Shown here: positions 23,728 to 32,600 of the stretch, in pieces
Position numbering within the stretch: the first letter of the stretch is position 1
Layout of the letters: every line of letters starts with the position of its first letter
Program-made: the position numbers and the translations under genes
Notes under the pieces: model-generated
Told to the model about the DNA's origin: nothing
Seen by the model: only the letters and a program-made list of their open reading frames with translations
The model's database searches: none
From: CAYOWQ01 sp964407695
Lineage (GTDB): Bacteria; Planctomycetota; Phycisphaerae; Phycisphaerales; SM1A02
NCBI GenBank assembly: GCA_964407695.1
Contig: CAYOWQ010000016.1
Location: forward strand, 1 to 43,975
Reading direction: 5' to 3'
Length of the DNA: 43,975 nt

Positions 23728-25710
23728 TCACGGCTGGCACTCGTCCGGAACAGCGTCTCCGTTCAAGTCGAGGCTCGACCCCGAGTTGATGTCGCACGCA
23801 TCGACCACGCCATTCCCGTTGCATTCCGAGAGCGCGTTGAAGGCGCACACGCTGCCCGCATCGATACCGCCGAGGGTATCGTCGAGGTAGGCGCCCACGA
23901 GACCGAATCCGTCGCCGGCAGCCACGGTATTGAACGAGTCTCCCAGCGACCCACCGACGGCCACCAGCTTGGCTCGTTCAAGCCATCCGCCGTTGACGTG
24001 CCAATACAGGTACGCAGCGCCGACACCATTGTCGCTCCTTGCACCGATCAGCATGTACTTGCCGTTGATTGAGACCGAGCTTCCGAAGAATGCACCAGCT
24101 GTTGCATCGTGCGCTTTGAAGGTGTTGATCAGCGTCCACGTTCCGCCGATGTTTCGATACAGATACGCACGGCCTTCATTCGAATTCGTGCCGGGAGCCC
24201 CAACCACTGCGAAGTCGCCATCGATGGCCACGGTCTGGCCGTAGGAGGACGCAGGCGCCGGAGCAGCCAGTTTCGCGGCCTGCATCCACGGTCCGGAGAG
24301 ATTGTTGTATAGATACGCCGATCCGCCGTTCTCGTCGTTGTCGGCGCCGACGATTGCCCATGACCCGCTGAGGCCGACATCGCTGCCAAGGCCATCGAAA
24401 TTATCGCCGTCCGAGGCGATCAGCTTGGCGGTCTGCAGCCAGAGGAAATTGCCGAAGAAGAAGATTCGTTCAAAGATGTACGCAGCTCCGGACCGAGTCC
24501 CATTCGCATTGTCATCATCGGTGGCGCCGACGACGAGGCGGGTGCCGTCAAGGTCAACACGCCCGCCGAATTGGTCCTTCGGCGATCCTCCGATCGGCGT
24601 CACCGAATCGTCAAACGTCCAGGCGCCCCGGTTTCGCTGAAAGACAAAGACCTCTCCCGTATCGCAGTTGGGATCGTTCTGACAGTCAACGCTCAGATCA
24701 CCGGCTCCCACCGCGGCGAAATCGCCACTGATGGCGGAGGAAATGCCGAATCGCTGGAAGCTGAACGGGCTCGGTGGCGTCAACATGGCCTGCTGCGACC
24801 ACTGAATGCCGTTGCGAACAAAGACCCGCGCGCTGCCGGCAAAGGTCAGCCCTGAATAGTCATCGAAGATCGCTCCGATGATGGCACTGTCGCCACTGAT
24901 ATCGACGTTCAGTCCGTATTCATCGCTGGTGTCGATCCCGGAGGATGAAAGCTTGGTGTTCGATGCCACCTCACATGGCGGGTAATACAGATTGATGTCG
25001 AGAGAACCCTTCCCCTGCTCGCCGGGCGCGCCGCCGACTCGAATCGTGTAGCACTTGCCCGCGGTGATCGGCACCAGCATCGCTATCGCGTTCTCGCACG
25101 GAACCGGGAAATCAACCGGCTCGCCGCAGGCGAGGAGCGGGCCTCCCGTCAATGTTCCTGGGCACGAGCAGCCGCCCACGAGGATACCCTCGCCGTACAC
25201 CGCTGCCCGGACGTCGAAGTCAGCGCAGAGCCCCACCTGTGCCGTTCCGTCAATGGGGGCAATGAATCGATACCAGACATCGCTCTGAATTGATCCATCC
25301 GGTGCGTAACAGGTTCCCGTGCTGGGCCCATCGGTCGTCGCCCCAAGCGTGCAGAACTTGTTGAATGAGCCGCTCAGGCCGCCAAGAACAATGGCATCAG
25401 CGCAGTCGTCATTTGGAGGAAGCCCTTCACAGGGGCCCCAGTTCCCAAGCAGGATTCCGAGATCTGCTCCGTCGACGTTGCAATCGCCGTTGAAGTCGCC
25501 CACGCAGCCGTTGGCAGGAGGACAGTTGGCACATGGGCCCCAATGGGCAAGGAAGAGCCCGAGATCCGCCCCATCCACGGCGCCGTCCTGGGTGAGATCC
25601 TCCTTGCACGGACAGGCGGCAGCATCGGCAGGTGTCCCACAAGCGAGTAAAACGATGCCTCCGACAACGAGGAATCCAACGGTGGTAGGCAGACGGCGTC
25701 GGTTGATCAT
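23728..25710 (-). CDS. Secreted FG-GAP propeller protein with N-terminal paired dockerin-like module
   Basis: The 660-aa product starts at ATG 25710 with AGGAG 7 bases upstream. Its signal segment (about 8-23) ends L-L-A-C, so it may be a lipoprotein at Cys24; cleavage after A-D-A at 30 is the alternative. Uniquely here, the two G-A-D-L-G-[LI]-[LF]-L units lie at the N-terminus (about 35-94). A pre-peptidase-like beta domain follows (about 100-250), then seven repeats with [FY]-G-x-x-[VS]-x-[IL]-[SDN]-G-x-x-x-x-[VI]-G-A, fitting a seven-bladed propeller, and a C-terminal C-N-G-N-G-V-x-D-A-C-D-I / D-x-N-G-D-x-x-P-D-E-C motif common in planctomycete secreted proteins. Probably a surface protein; ligand unknown. 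Confidence 0.85.
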   Translation of the reverse strand: MINRRRLPTTVGFLVVGGIVLLACGTPADAAACPCKEDLTQDGAVDGADLGLFLAHWGPCANCPPANGCVGDFNGDCNVDGADLGILLGNWGPCEGLPPNDDCADAIVLGGLSGSFNKFCTLGATTDGPSTGTCYAPDGSIQSDVWYRFIAPIDGTAQVGLCADFDVRAAVYGEGILVGGCSCPGTLTGGPLLACGEPVDFPVPCENAIAMLVPITAGKCYTIRVGGAPGEQGKGSLDINLYYPPCEVASNTKLSSSGIDTSDEYGLNVDISGDSAIIGAIFDDYSGLTFAGSARVFVRNGIQWSQQAMLTPPSPFSFQRFGISSAISGDFAAVGAGDLSVDCQNDPNCDTGEVFVFQRNRGAWTFDDSVTPIGGSPKDQFGGRVDLDGTRLVVGATDDDNANGTRSGAAYIFERIFFFGNFLWLQTAKLIASDGDNFDGLGSDVGLSGSWAIVGADNDENGGSAYLYNNLSGPWMQAAKLAAPAPASSYGQTVAIDGDFAVVGAPGTNSNEGRAYLYRNIGGTWTLINTFKAHDATAGAFFGSSVSINGKYMLIGARSDNGVGAAYLYWHVNGGWLERAKLVAVGGSLGDSFNTVAAGDGFGLVGAYLDDTLGGIDAGSVCAFNALSECNGNGVVDACDINSGSSLDLNGDAVPDECQP

Positions 25711-25821
25711 TCTGTTCTCCTGGGAGTTGCGAAGCAGCAACTCCCCACTACGACGCGCATCGGCGCGGCATCGCGCCAACCAGAATCGACGTGTTTTGAA
25801 CCAACCCTTCCTGAACGCGAT

Positions 25822-26991
25822 TCAATCGGACCGCGCGACGGCGCCAATGCGGCCGGATTCAAGCTCGCTCAGTCGCTCTTGAAGTGACCTCAGTTCAGTC
25901 TGAAGCGCCTTCATGGCCTGACGTTGCTGCTCGGCCGCATCGTCCCCGGACGATCGAACGCTCACGTGGCGGTCCAGAATCACCGCAATCGTCGACGCCC
26001 GCCTTCCGTCGGAATCGGCCTTCAAATTCGACCAGTTCACGTTCTCAACCGCCCGTCCGATCACATATCCCACCGGATATTTCCTGGGATCAAGCTTCAT
26101 GGCGCAACCGCGAACCGGCGACGAGATCAACTCATCCCCAAGGCGAATGTCTCCGCCGTCGGGCACAACACACACCCACCCCACTCCGATCGCCATCACG
26201 ACATCAGGATTGTTGTCGCCGGCCGGAATCGACGGCTCCTCGCGGGAAAGATAAACCCCCAGCGCATTGGGGTCGTTGGCGACGGTCGTCTCTTCGACTC
26301 CAAGGAGAACCGTCCCAAGGCGGTTGTTGTGCAGATGCCGGTTCTTGCCGGTCATTGAGACGACGGAATAGGGTTCGATGCGAGGATTCGCCGTCCACGC
26401 ATAGAAGGACCCGGTAAACGAATTGTACGAGATGATGTTCTCGAAACTCGTCACCGACGCAACGGCAGCATCGTCTCTGTAAAGGTCGACCAGGACACCG
26501 TCGCTTCCATTGCGATCGACCAGAAGCGCTGACCCTTTGTCACGCCGAACGTCGAGGCCCGCATACGGTTGGACCACACCAACCCCAACCTTTCCCAGAT
26601 AGAAGGTGGAGTCATCCGATACCTGCCAGTGAGAGTCTCCCGGCGGCCCCTCTGGACCTTGCTCACCATCGCGCCCGGGTTGCCCTTCCTCTCCCTGCGG
26701 TCCGGGCGGCCCCGACGGACCTTCGGGCCCACGAGGTCCCTGAGGCCCTTGAGGGCCCTGAGGGCCTTGCGGGCCCATCGGACCTTGTGGACCTGGGGGT
26801 CCCTGGGTGCCCCTTTGCGACATCATTGAGGCAAATCGCAATTCGCCGGCGGGCCGGTTCACATCGCTTGCGCCCGACGTTTCAACCGTGCTCCATGAGT
26901 GTGCCGGCAATTGACCAATACCCATACCAACCCCAAGCCCGGCTCCAAGTGCCAGGACGACGAATCCCACGAGCTTCGCATCGATCGACAT
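25822..26991 (-). CDS. Membrane-anchored collagen-like protein
   Basis: The 389-aa product has one N-terminal hydrophobic segment (about 8-27) acting as signal anchor, a linker, and 20 uninterrupted G-X-Y triplets at 61-120, rich in G-P-Q and G-P-P, predicted to form a short collagen triple helix. The following part contains V-G-V-x-x-x-x-P-Y-A-G-L-D-V-R, like the trimeric fibre/tail proteins that carry such collagen stretches, then a beta-rich domain (about 150-330) and a C-terminal coiled coil (about 345-375, L-x-x-E-L-x-x-L-x-x-R-L-x-x-L-E). ATG 26991 has GGAGAG 6 bases upstream. A surface trimer is inferred. The function is unknown; it could be a stalk or matrix fibre. Confidence 0.85.
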   Translation of the reverse strand: MSIDAKLVGFVVLALGAGLGVGMGIGQLPAHSWSTVETSGASDVNRPAGELRFASMMSQRGTQGPPGPQGPMGPQGPQGPQGPQGPRGPEGPSGPPGPQGEEGQPGRDGEQGPEGPPGDSHWQVSDDSTFYLGKVGVGVVQPYAGLDVRRDKGSALLVDRNGSDGVLVDLYRDDAAVASVTSFENIISYNSFTGSFYAWTANPRIEPYSVVSMTGKNRHLHNNRLGTVLLGVEETTVANDPNALGVYLSREEPSIPAGDNNPDVVMAIGVGWVCVVPDGGDIRLGDELISSPVRGCAMKLDPRKYPVGYVIGRAVENVNWSNLKADSDGRRASTIAVILDRHVSVRSSGDDAAEQQRQAMKALQTELRSLQERLSELESGRIGAVARSD

Positions 26992-27444
26992 GCTTCTCTC
27001 CAAGAACCCATGGAGTGCGCCCGCACCTCACTCCTCTAGAAACGCTCGATGCCAAGCCCGTATTCCATTCGATCTCACGAACGATTCTCCGGATGCCTGA
27101 CCAAGATTGAGCCTAAGCCTCTTGGAATACTTGAGTTAGATTCGGCGCGCCTCTGGCTGTGGAGGAGACTCGGATGCGCTCCACCCAGATCGCGGCCGCG
27201 CTCATGGTCGAAGTCTCGCCAGGGTTCAATGTCGACGGTGACCCCACCCCTCTCGGAGAATCGGAGTGAACGCGATAGGTCGCTGCGTCTTCGTGAACGC
27301 TGCCAGGCAAGCGCGCCAATGCCTGACAGCTTCTCGCAGTGTCTTCACCGCCAGCCGAAGCACCGACGGCGGCACATAAGACCTCAATGAAAAACCGACC
27401 CCGGATGGGGTCGGTTTGAATCCTACGAGTTGAGATCCCGACGA
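26992..27444. other. 453-base intergenic region
   Basis: It contains the 5' region of the collagen-like gene at its low end and the terminator of the upstream propeller gene at 27390-27417. A short open frame on the plus strand at 27049-27390 has no codon or motif support and I do not call it. No clear promoter could be picked. Confidence 0.5.
27390..27417 (-). terminator. Intrinsic terminator of the propeller gene ending at 27445
   Basis: An 11-bp stem (27392-27402 with 27407-27417) with loop GGAT runs straight into five T residues on the minus strand (27394-27390), 27 bases past the stop codon. Confidence 0.88.
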
Positions 27445-29433
27445 TCAGCAGGGCCCCCAGCTGCTGAGGAGCAGACCGAGGTCAGCGCCGTCGACGGTAT
27501 TGTCGTTGTTGAGATCACCGCTTCCGTCGGCACCCCACTGGCTCAGGAGCAAGCCAAGGTCGGCACCATCGACGGAGCCGTCGTTGTTGATGTCTCCAAC
27601 GCAGTCGCAGTTGTACGAAATCGTGACCGTGCCGGAACCATATTCATTGTTGGCTCCGCCGATTCGGATTCGATAGCACTGACCAGCGACGACATCCACC
27701 GTCAGGACTGACGTGCCTCCGAGACAGAAGAAGGAGTTGTCGTTGCAACCAAGAAGCGTACTCAGATTGCAGGAGAAAAGGCCTGAATAGCCGCATCCCT
27801 GATACACCGCGATCTTGGTGTTGTAGTTCGCTTGGCCGCAGGTGCTGACGGTCATGGATCCGGTGCATTGAGCCTCGTGATAGAACCATGCGTCGGGACC
27901 GGGTTCGGCGAACTGCGGACAATCGTCCTCCGCTCCGCCTTCGAGCGCGCCGATCGTCGAGAAGAAGTTGTCGCCGGCATAGAGCGGGAGCGAACTGGAG
28001 AAGATGGAGCAACCGTCGTTGCCAAGCTGGCGATAAACGTACGCTCGGCCGCCCTGCGAGGGATCTCTCGGGAAATTATCCGAACCCAATCCGCCGACGA
28101 CGTAATCGCCGAGGCCATCGCCATTGAGGTCGCCGATACCCGCGACCGATGCGCCAAAGGACTGGTTGATTCCGAGGTCATCGAGCGAATCGAGCGTGCT
28201 CCACAGCAATTCGGCGTCAGCGAAGAAGACATACGCCTCGCCGCCGCCCGCACCGTGACCTGGCGCACCGATGATCACATCGCCGAGACCGTCGCCGCCG
28301 ATGTCGTTGAGCCCGTCGACCGCTGCGCCGAATGAATCGGTCGCCGCACCGTTATCGAAGTCACCCGCCTCGACTTCAACCTCGGGCGACACGAACGTGT
28401 GCGCCAGGCCGCCGGACGTGCCGGAATAGAGGTAGGCGCGACCGGCATCCTGCCAGTCGTCGAATTCGAACGGGTTATCAACGTCTTCCTGCGGTGCGCC
28501 AATGATCACGTCGCCGAAGCCGTTTCCGCCGACATCAGGAATGCCCGCCACGGCATAACCATAGTGGCCGCCGGACTCGGCATTGGGAGACGAGAACGTG
28601 AAGGAGACCGCGCCATTGATGCCGTTATAGAGGTAGGCACGGCCGGAATCGCTCGGTGAAGCGCCGGGATCTTCGTTCGGTGCGCCGACGATGTAATCGC
28701 CGCGGCCGTCGTTGTTGGCGTCGGGGACGCCGGAAACCGAGAACCCGAAGTTGCCATTGGATTCCGCGTTCGGAGACATGTGGGTGCGGATCAGCGTGCC
28801 ATTGATGCCTGAATAGACGTAGACACGGCCGGCATCGATGGTGCCGCCGTTGTTTTCGGCATAGGCGCCAATGACGTAATCTCCGCGGCCGTCGTTGTTG
28901 AGGTCTCGAATGCCATCGAGAGCGTGACCAAACCGGCCACCGGCCTCGGCATTCGGGGAGATGTGGGTACGAATCAGGGCCCCGGAGGCGCCGGAGTAGA
29001 CATAGACCCGGCCGCCCGGACCGTTCTCGAGCGGAGCTCCGATGATGTAATCGCCGCGGCCGTCGCCGTTGATGTCGGGAACGCCCGCCACCTCAGCGCC
29101 GTAGGCTCCATCGACGGTGTCGGTTGGGGAGGAATGGGCGCGAATGAGCAGACCGGTCGCGCCCGAGAAGATGTAGGCCCGACCCGAGTCGTCAACGCCG
29201 CCGCCGGACTCGCCGCTCGCGCCGACAACGATGTCGTCAAAGCCGTCACCATCCACGTCGGGGATGCCGTCGACGTCGGATCCGAAGAATCCCTGTGCTT
29301 CCTCGTTGGGAGATTTGAGTTCGAGGGTATCGCCGAGCGAGACCGAACCGAGAAATGAAACCGAAACCGCCAGAGCGGCGATCCGGGCCGGACGACGCGT
29401 AAACGCGTTCCAAATAGATTGCTGACGTGCCAT
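27445..29433 (-). CDS. Secreted seven-bladed FG-GAP propeller with paired dockerin-like tail
   Basis: The 662-aa product starts at ATG 29433 (GGAG about 9 bases upstream), followed by a basic n-region and signal core (about 16-34). Seven integrin-alpha-like repeats follow, each [FY]-G-x-x-[VL]-x-G-[IV]-x-D-x-[ND]-x-[DN]-G-x-[GD]-D-x-[IV]-[IV]-G-A, about 60 residues apart, most with D-S-G-R-A-Y-[IL]-[FY]-[SN]-G between. A Cys-containing beta domain (about 490-605, D-A-W-F-Y ... C-Y-R-I-R-I-G-G) resembles pre-peptidase C-terminal domains. The tail has two D-G-A-D-L-G-L-L-L-S-x-W units and ends three residues after the last Trp. It ends at a strong terminator. Surface adhesion or scaffold roles are plausible; no enzyme motif is seen. 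Confidence 0.88.
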   Translation of the reverse strand: MARQQSIWNAFTRRPARIAALAVSVSFLGSVSLGDTLELKSPNEEAQGFFGSDVDGIPDVDGDGFDDIVVGASGESGGGVDDSGRAYIFSGATGLLIRAHSSPTDTVDGAYGAEVAGVPDINGDGRGDYIIGAPLENGPGGRVYVYSGASGALIRTHISPNAEAGGRFGHALDGIRDLNNDGRGDYVIGAYAENNGGTIDAGRVYVYSGINGTLIRTHMSPNAESNGNFGFSVSGVPDANNDGRGDYIVGAPNEDPGASPSDSGRAYLYNGINGAVSFTFSSPNAESGGHYGYAVAGIPDVGGNGFGDVIIGAPQEDVDNPFEFDDWQDAGRAYLYSGTSGGLAHTFVSPEVEVEAGDFDNGAATDSFGAAVDGLNDIGGDGLGDVIIGAPGHGAGGGEAYVFFADAELLWSTLDSLDDLGINQSFGASVAGIGDLNGDGLGDYVVGGLGSDNFPRDPSQGGRAYVYRQLGNDGCSIFSSSLPLYAGDNFFSTIGALEGGAEDDCPQFAEPGPDAWFYHEAQCTGSMTVSTCGQANYNTKIAVYQGCGYSGLFSCNLSTLLGCNDNSFFCLGGTSVLTVDVVAGQCYRIRIGGANNEYGSGTVTISYNCDCVGDINNDGSVDGADLGLLLSQWGADGSGDLNNDNTVDGADLGLLLSSWGPC

Positions 29434-29620
29434 AGAAAGGTGCTCCCAAATGATGCGGTTCTGTGATCCGCTTGGTTGTAAACAGGCAGGCGAAAGTGCC
29501 GATGCCGGCCGCCATTGGACCGGCCACACACGAAACGCGTAATCCAGACCCAAAGCGCCAGCTCTCGGCGGTGAATTGTACGCTCGGGGAGGCGCTCGGA
29601 TTCTCCATACCCAGCGCATG

Positions 29621-29640
29621 GCACAGCCGATTGGCTGTGC
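29621..29640. terminator. Hairpin without T-run downstream of the metalloprotease gene
   Basis: GCACAGCC and GGCTGTGC (29621-29628 with 29633-29640) form a perfect 8-bp stem with loop GATT, 34 bases past the metalloprotease stop. No T-run follows on the minus strand, so this is only a candidate terminator. Confidence 0.4.
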
Positions 29641-29674
29641 TGCGTTCAATCGCGTTCAGGTCGTTCGGATTCGA

Positions 29675-32600
29675 TCAGGGACAAGCGCCCCAGGCACTGA
29701 GGAGGAGACCGAGGTCAGCGCCATCGACGGTTCCGGATCCGTCAAGGTCCGCCTGAGCGTCATCCGTACCCCAGGCACTCAGCAGCAGGCCAAGGTCGGC
29801 ACCGTCGACAGCACCGCTTCCGTCAATGTCACCGATGCACGGCGTACCTTCACACCCATCCGGAATGCCGTTCTCATTGCGATCAATGAGGTCGTCAAAT
29901 CCAGGGCATTGGTCAATGCAATCGGCAACTCCATCGCCATCGGAGTCAACCTCGGAGACACCGCAGCCGCACGACCCGGGGCTGGTCTTGCCTGGATCGT
30001 TCGGGCAACCGTCGATGCAGTTGGGGACACCGTCGCCGTCCGAATCGGATTCTGGCACTCCGCATCCGCACGGACCGGGGCTGGTCTTGCCGGGATCATT
30101 CGGGCATCCGTCGATGCAGTTGGGGACACCGTCGCCGTCCGAATCAGTATCCGGAACGCCACAGCCGCACGCGCCGGGGCTGGTCTTGCCGGGGTCGTTC
30201 GGACAACCGTCGATGCAATCCGGCGTGCCGTCGGAGTCCGAGTCTGTCTCGGGTACGCCGCACCCGCAATCGCCGGGGTCAGTTTTCCCGGGGTCATTGG
30301 GACATCCGTCGAAGCAGTCGGGAACCCCGTCATTGTCGGAATCGTTATCTGGAACACCACAGCCGCACGCCCCCGGTTGAATCTTGGCGGGGTCGTTTGG
30401 ACAGCCGTCGATGCAATCCGGAGTTCCATCCGCGTCGGAATCCGAGTCCAGAATCCCGCAGCCGCACGCGCCGGGATCCGTTTTGTTGGGATCGTTCGGG
30501 CAGCCATCCACGCAGTCCGGCGTTCCGTCAAGATCGGAGTCGGTATCGGGGACACCGCAGCCGCACAATCCGGGATCGGTCTTGTTGGGATCGTTCGGGC
30601 AGCCATCCACGCAGTCGGGCGTTCCGTCAAGATCGGTGTCGGTATCGGGAACACCGCACCCGCACGACCCGGGGTTGGTCTTATTCGGATCGTTGGGACA
30701 GCCATCCAAGCAGTTCGGCGTGCCGTCATTGTCCGAATCGGTATCCGGGACGCCGCAGCCGCAAGCGCCGGGGCTGGTCTTGTTGGGATCGTTCGGGCAG
30801 CCATCTACGCAGTCCGGCGTTCCGTCAAGATCGGAATCGGTATCGGGAACACCGCACCCGCAAGCGCCGGGGCTGGTCTTGTTGGGATCGTTCGGGCAAC
30901 CATCCGAGCAGTTTGGTGTGCCGTCATTGTCGGAATCGGTATCCGGGACGCCACAGCCGCAGGAACCGGGGCTGGTCTTGTTGGGATCGTTCGGGCAACC
31001 GTCGATGCAGTTGGGGACGCCGTCGCCGTCTGAATCGGTATCCGGGACGCCGCAGCCGCAAGCGCCGGGGCTGGTCTTGTTGGGATCGTTGGGGCAGCCG
31101 TCCGAGCAGTCCGGGGTGCCATCGTTGTCGGCATCCGCCTGACTGATTGAGATTGAAAACACCCCAACTGTCGGGGCTGCGGACCCAACGAGACCGACCC
31201 GAATGATATAGGTCACCCCCGGGTTTCCGGTAAACGTGATCAAGGCCGGGCTGCCGCAAGCGCTGTTGTTGTTGCAGGCGACCTGCGTAAGGCCCGCGCA
31301 TGAACCGGTGTAGGCCGCCAGCTCGGTATCGGCCGTCACGGGCGGATTCTGATCGCACATGGAAATCGTGACGGTCCCGGAGCACGCGCTGGGATAGGCG
31401 AAGGTGTACCAGACGTCCTTGTTGAACACGACGCAGGCCGAGGGCACGCCGGAGGAGTTTGTCGCGGCAATGTTGGACCACGCGTTGACGCCGACGGTCA
31501 CGGGCGTTGCGCCAGAGCAGTCGTCGTTGCCGGGGGGGACCAGCGCGGAGACATTGACATCGTCGATGTACCAATCGTCGTTGCTCTGACTGCCGTCGAC
31601 TCGAATGCGAAGTCGGAATCGATCGGACAACTCCGTCGCGGCGACAAAGTGCTCCCAGAACTCGAAGTTCGTCTGGTCAACCCCGTCGGAAGTGATGGTG
31701 TTGAGATTGACCCAATGATCATCGGGGTCAAGGTAGTCGATCAGCAGAGTCTTGCCGGCTTCAACGCCCTTGTGCTGGGTCCAATATGACACGCTGGCGC
31801 CGCTGGACGCGTTGCCAAGGAGAATGAAATTCGTGCGGATCTGATCATCCTCATAGAGATCAGCGCCTGAATCCAGATTGACCGATGCGGTGGCCGACGG
31901 CTCATTCGTGGCCGCCGTGGAGACGAGGCCGCCGTCGTTGTAGATCCACTTCGACGAACTCAGGCTTCCGAGGGGAAAGTTGTCGATGAACGGCGGCGTG
32001 ATCGGATCGGGGAGGAGTTTGTCGCAGGAGACGCTGTTTTTATAGCTGGTAATGGTGTCGACGGTCACGGACTCGATCACCAGGTCATTCACACCGTTCA
32101 CACCATCGCATTGATCGATGACCGAGCACATGATGTGGCAGTCGGCGGCGTCATCGCAGTGCGGCGCGCTCCAGTTGTGGCCGATCTCGTGCGCCGAGAG
32201 TGCGATGCGTTCCTTGAAGGTGGCGAAGAGGAACTTCGACTCGACGATGTTGTAATCGATGCGGCCGAAGGTGCCGTCGCAGGCGTTGAAGTTGCCGGTA
32301 TTGCAGACCACGCCATTCCAGGCCAGACCGATCGTCGTGCCCGTCATGTTCTTGCCGGTATAGAGCTGGGCGAGATTGCGGTCGATATCGCTTTCCGGAA
32401 GGCTATTCCACGTGTTTCGAAATTCGCACAGCAGGAGGTCCGAATCAAACTCGGTATACGGATCGTCCGATGACGAGCGCACGACGATGGTGGTGATTTC
32501 GTACGCGATCTGCGCATCATTGGTGTAGAGCCCGTCAACATCGTTGAACACGTTCTCGATGTCGTTGACAGTACTGGTGACGGAGCTTGAGTTCTTCTGG

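Noticed and set aside
26701..26815. GC-rich tandem DNA repeats as a separate repeat element
   Set aside because: They are the codons of the G-X-Y collagen triplets, already explained by the gene.
27049..27390. 113-codon plus-strand frame in the intergenic region
   Set aside because: Arg/Ser/Pro-rich composition, no ribosome site, no recognisable domain, and it ends at the terminator of the neighbouring gene.
29948..31135. Regular repeats considered as a CRISPR array
   Set aside because: Units are contiguous 99-bp coding repeats with no distinct spacers, in frame within a protease gene.
29576..31142. Long plus-strand reading frames (up to 485 codons) opposite the protease repeats
   Set aside because: They are antisense to a repetitive, GC-rich coding array; the periodic composition simply mirrors the 99-bp repeat and there is no start signal or domain.
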